From assembly GCA_029721515.1 (NCBI GenBank), contig CM056559.1, positions 5,457,001 to 5,521,000 of the forward strand: a DNA stretch of 64,000 bases. The letters run 5' to 3'. The notes beneath the pieces are model-generated. The model was not told the DNA's origin, ran no database searches, and worked only from the letters and a program-made list of their open reading frames with translations. The position numbers and the translations under genes are program-made. The DNA is from Synanceia verrucosa (Eukaryota; Chordata; Actinopteri; Perciformes; Synanceiidae). Of the stretch, positions 61,474 through 64,000 are shown one piece after another. Position 1 is the stretch's first letter. The number at the start of each line of letters is the position of its first letter.

Positions 61474-63601
61474 CTAGATTTGCCATGATTTGTTGCTGAC
61501 AAGTCTATGAAAATGCAATGAGTTTCCAGCGAGCTATCAACTTTCCAAAGATAGTGCAACAGAGTGTCCTTTATCTGGAGCTCAGACGTCCAGCATGCCT
61601 GCTCGACTAAAGGGGCTTTATGAGCACAGAAACCCAGTGATGCAAAATCCTATTGACCATGTGAGACTGATGGAATTTCTGTGTGCTTATTATACAAGTA
61701 CCATTTTCCAAAGCTTGACCACAGCTGCTTTGTCAGTTTGGACTTCTGTTCCTTAACACTGAAGCTTTATACAGATAAGACGTCAGAGAGGAAAGGTTGT
61801 GTAAACTGAATCATCATATCTGAATGAAATGTATACAACATGAACAATATTGCCAAGCTTGTTGTTATTATTGCAGCTTTGTTTGTGCAATGACAAAAGC
61901 CCCTGGCATAACTCAACATAAGTACGGTCACTGCTGCTCAGGCTGCCAGGTGTTTAGCTGCAGAGTGATACCTCTGATCACTCTTTTTGGAAACCTCCCA
62001 AAGATACAAAGCAGGAGCAGAAAATGGCATCTATTATGGCAAACGCATAATGATGCTCCCAATATTTCATGCTCAACATTTTTTTCGTTGCATTACATGT
62101 ACTGTTGTGAAGATGTCTTCCATCTCTGTGCTAATAATCAGAAAATCTCAACAGAAAACAAAAAAAGTGACATCCACTCTGAAGAAAAGGACTAGATTAC
62201 TTGGCCGATGGGTCAGGGAATGGTGTACGGCTGTCATTTCTGTGCAAAAAAATATTAACTTTGTTCATATAGACTGCTGCGAGAGGAGAAAAGGGAGATC
62301 ATCACACAGGCTAAATGAGATTCAGAGGCTCATCCATAGTCGGGCACAAAGCCCACTTCGACAGAGATGAGGGCCAAAAGAGATTGGTAAAGGTCAACAC
62401 TGCAAACGGGCATAAAATGAAGTATAGGCTTCATTTCGGGCACAATACTGAAATGTAGGGAATGCATACAGCCCTCACTATGCAGACGCCTACAGTGCCA
62501 CCTTTCCAGCAGCACAACCACAGCTCATTCATCAAAAGCTCAATCAGAAATGATGTTTATTCTATTCTCTGCAGATTCTATTTAAATAAGGTCTGAGTCT
62601 ATTTTTGGATTATTTCAGGTGTTTACAGTACAGTATGTTCAAGGTCAATCATTTTTTGTAAAGTTAGGAACAAGGGTTTCACTGAACACCCACTGAATAA
62701 CGAATACTATTTTTTTCACAGTTTTTCACTCATTTTGACATTTTTTTTATTTTAAAAAAGTGTGTTATAATTTAATTTAATTAAACACCTAAGTGTTCTT
62801 TTTAATTTTGGTGCAAAAGAACTGGATGATCACACAGCTGCGTTATACATCTTGAATGAGCACAGTCTGAGAAATACCATCGACTGGGAATGGTGTAACA
62901 AGGCACAAACTTCCCCTGCTCTTCATGCTGTTCAAGGTGTTTTGCTTTCAAGTTATTAATTAAACCTGTAGTGCTGCAAGACTTTGCAAACGTTTGGTGT
63001 AATTTTTGGACACAATGTTTCCATGCTGCCTACATGCTGCATTTGTGAAGCGCACACACCTCACTCCATGTGGGTCACTTCATTATTGTGTATAAATGAT
63101 TCACTCACTTGGCTGAATACTGAAAAAAACGTTTTTTGTATATCTATATCCTATGAAAGTCAGTCTCACTCACGTATAGAACGTGGAACATACAGCAGAT
63201 ATCCTTTTGCTGAACATAGAGGATCTTCAGCTATGTGATGACAAATTAAATACTTGGTTCTCTGGGTTTTCAGCTACTCCAGCTAGTGTTTAGAAATATT
63301 GACTCAGATGTCTGAGATCTTAGAAAAACATGTAAATTCTGTTTTATGGTTGATTTTGCCCTTAAGACGCATGAATACAGGTGCCTCTTCAGGAACCTGA
63401 GATTGATGTAAGCACTGCATTAACCACTTTTCACTGTGACCAATTGCAAGGGCATTAAACTTATCATGAGCATCTTGAGATAGCCTTCTTGGCAAACAGA
63501 AAAATCTCTTAACCCTGTTTGCTCAAATACGGGTCAAAATAATCTTTAATAATATAATTGCCCTTACAGTCTGTCAGCCTCATTGCTGAGCTTATACCCA
63601 C

Positions 63602-63615
63602 TCACCAGAGGGTGC
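63602..63615 (+). promoter_or_regulatory. Weak candidate CTCF-like motif
   Basis: TCACCAGAGGGTGC matches the form CCACCAGAGGGCGC at 12 of 14 positions. The substitution of the conserved C after GGG weakens it. Confidence 0.2.
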
Positions 63616-64000
63616 ATGGCATGTAAAAGTGCTATGACAAAGAGCATGGTGAAGGGAGACTGACAGCTGGGGCAGCAAGCAGCTAATCTTTAAGTCCGTT
63701 CCTCACTTGTCTGAGCACATTTGCCTCTGACTTGAGGCTTTTCCCTACAGATGTATATCTGTCAACAGAAAGCAAGCAGGGCAGCGGCGGCTCTTTTAGA
63801 GCGCATTTGTCCCCTTTACTGGATTATTCATTTGCAGTGGTATACAGCACTTGGCAGCTGGGAGACGCTCTGCAGGGATAAGCTAACCCTGAGCAGTGAG
63901 CAACGGGTACCCTTGATTGTAAACCACCCTCCTCTCTGCCATACCTTGCCTTCAGCTCCAACAGATTACTCCTGCTTCCTGATTATTCCAACCCACAGGA

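Larger units (their letters stand above)
56263..64000. other. Non-coding stretch, no recognised element
   Basis: About 7.7 kb of mostly unique AT-rich sequence. It contains one 198-codon ORF (listed separately) and overlapping smaller ones, for example 61824-62195 and 61987-62370 in different frames. No transposon ends, RNA genes or splice-supported exons were recognised. Confidence 0.55.

Noticed and set aside
1..64000. CRISPR array, prophage, operon or other prokaryotic system
   Set aside because: No regularly spaced repeats, no packed ORFs with ribosome-binding sites, and abundant vertebrate-type retroelements and microsatellites.

Overview
The window is vertebrate, almost certainly teleost fish, nuclear DNA from a gene-poor or intronic region. 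The evidence is AT-rich sequence with long CA, TA and ATT microsatellites, no operon-like packing, and transposable elements of types familiar from fish: a tRNA-derived SINE with an ATGG tail, a decayed L2/Rex1-like LINE, a hAT-type element and TTAA-flanked DNA transposons. I found no convincing host protein-coding exon, no functional RNA gene and no CRISPR array. The open reading frames present are short, lack recognisable domains, and mostly fall in simple repeats or antisense to transposons.

Layout. 0-10 kb: a SINE cut by the window edge (1-201, minus), a hAT-type element with an 8-bp target duplication (3084-3317), MITE copy 1 (8069-8260) and an internally deleted LINE (8950-10185, minus). 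10-29 kb: mostly unique sequence, with MITE copies 2 and 3 (19793, 28107), a TA-rich tract containing a 62-bp perfect palindrome (about 20.8 kb), a faint decayed transposon (21.5-22.3 kb) and a possible CTCF site (23.8 kb). 29.7-30.7 kb: a complete TTAA-bounded fold-back element with roughly 240-bp arms and a coding remnant in its loop. 31-44 kb: an old interspersed repeat carrying a perfect oestrogen-response-element palindrome, a LINE 3' tail, MITE copy 4, a SINE with perfect target duplication (40.2 kb) and two older repeat remnants (42.7-43.2 kb). 44-54 kb: a 70-bp perfect palindrome, CA repeats, MITE copies 5 and 6 (48.2 and 49.9 kb) and two ATT/AAT palindromes (53.5-53.8 kb). 54-64 kb: mainly unique sequence with one repeat tail at 56.1 kb and a 198-codon ORF of no recognised family.

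The main structural result is a six-copy TTAA-bounded MITE family (about 460 bp when full). Its ends are inverted repeats, it repeats a subterminal motif at one end, and its interior carries a motif close to the vertebrate ZNF143/THAP11 site. The genes do not work together here in any visible way. What is functional is probably regulatory DNA, which cannot be confirmed without cross-species alignment.
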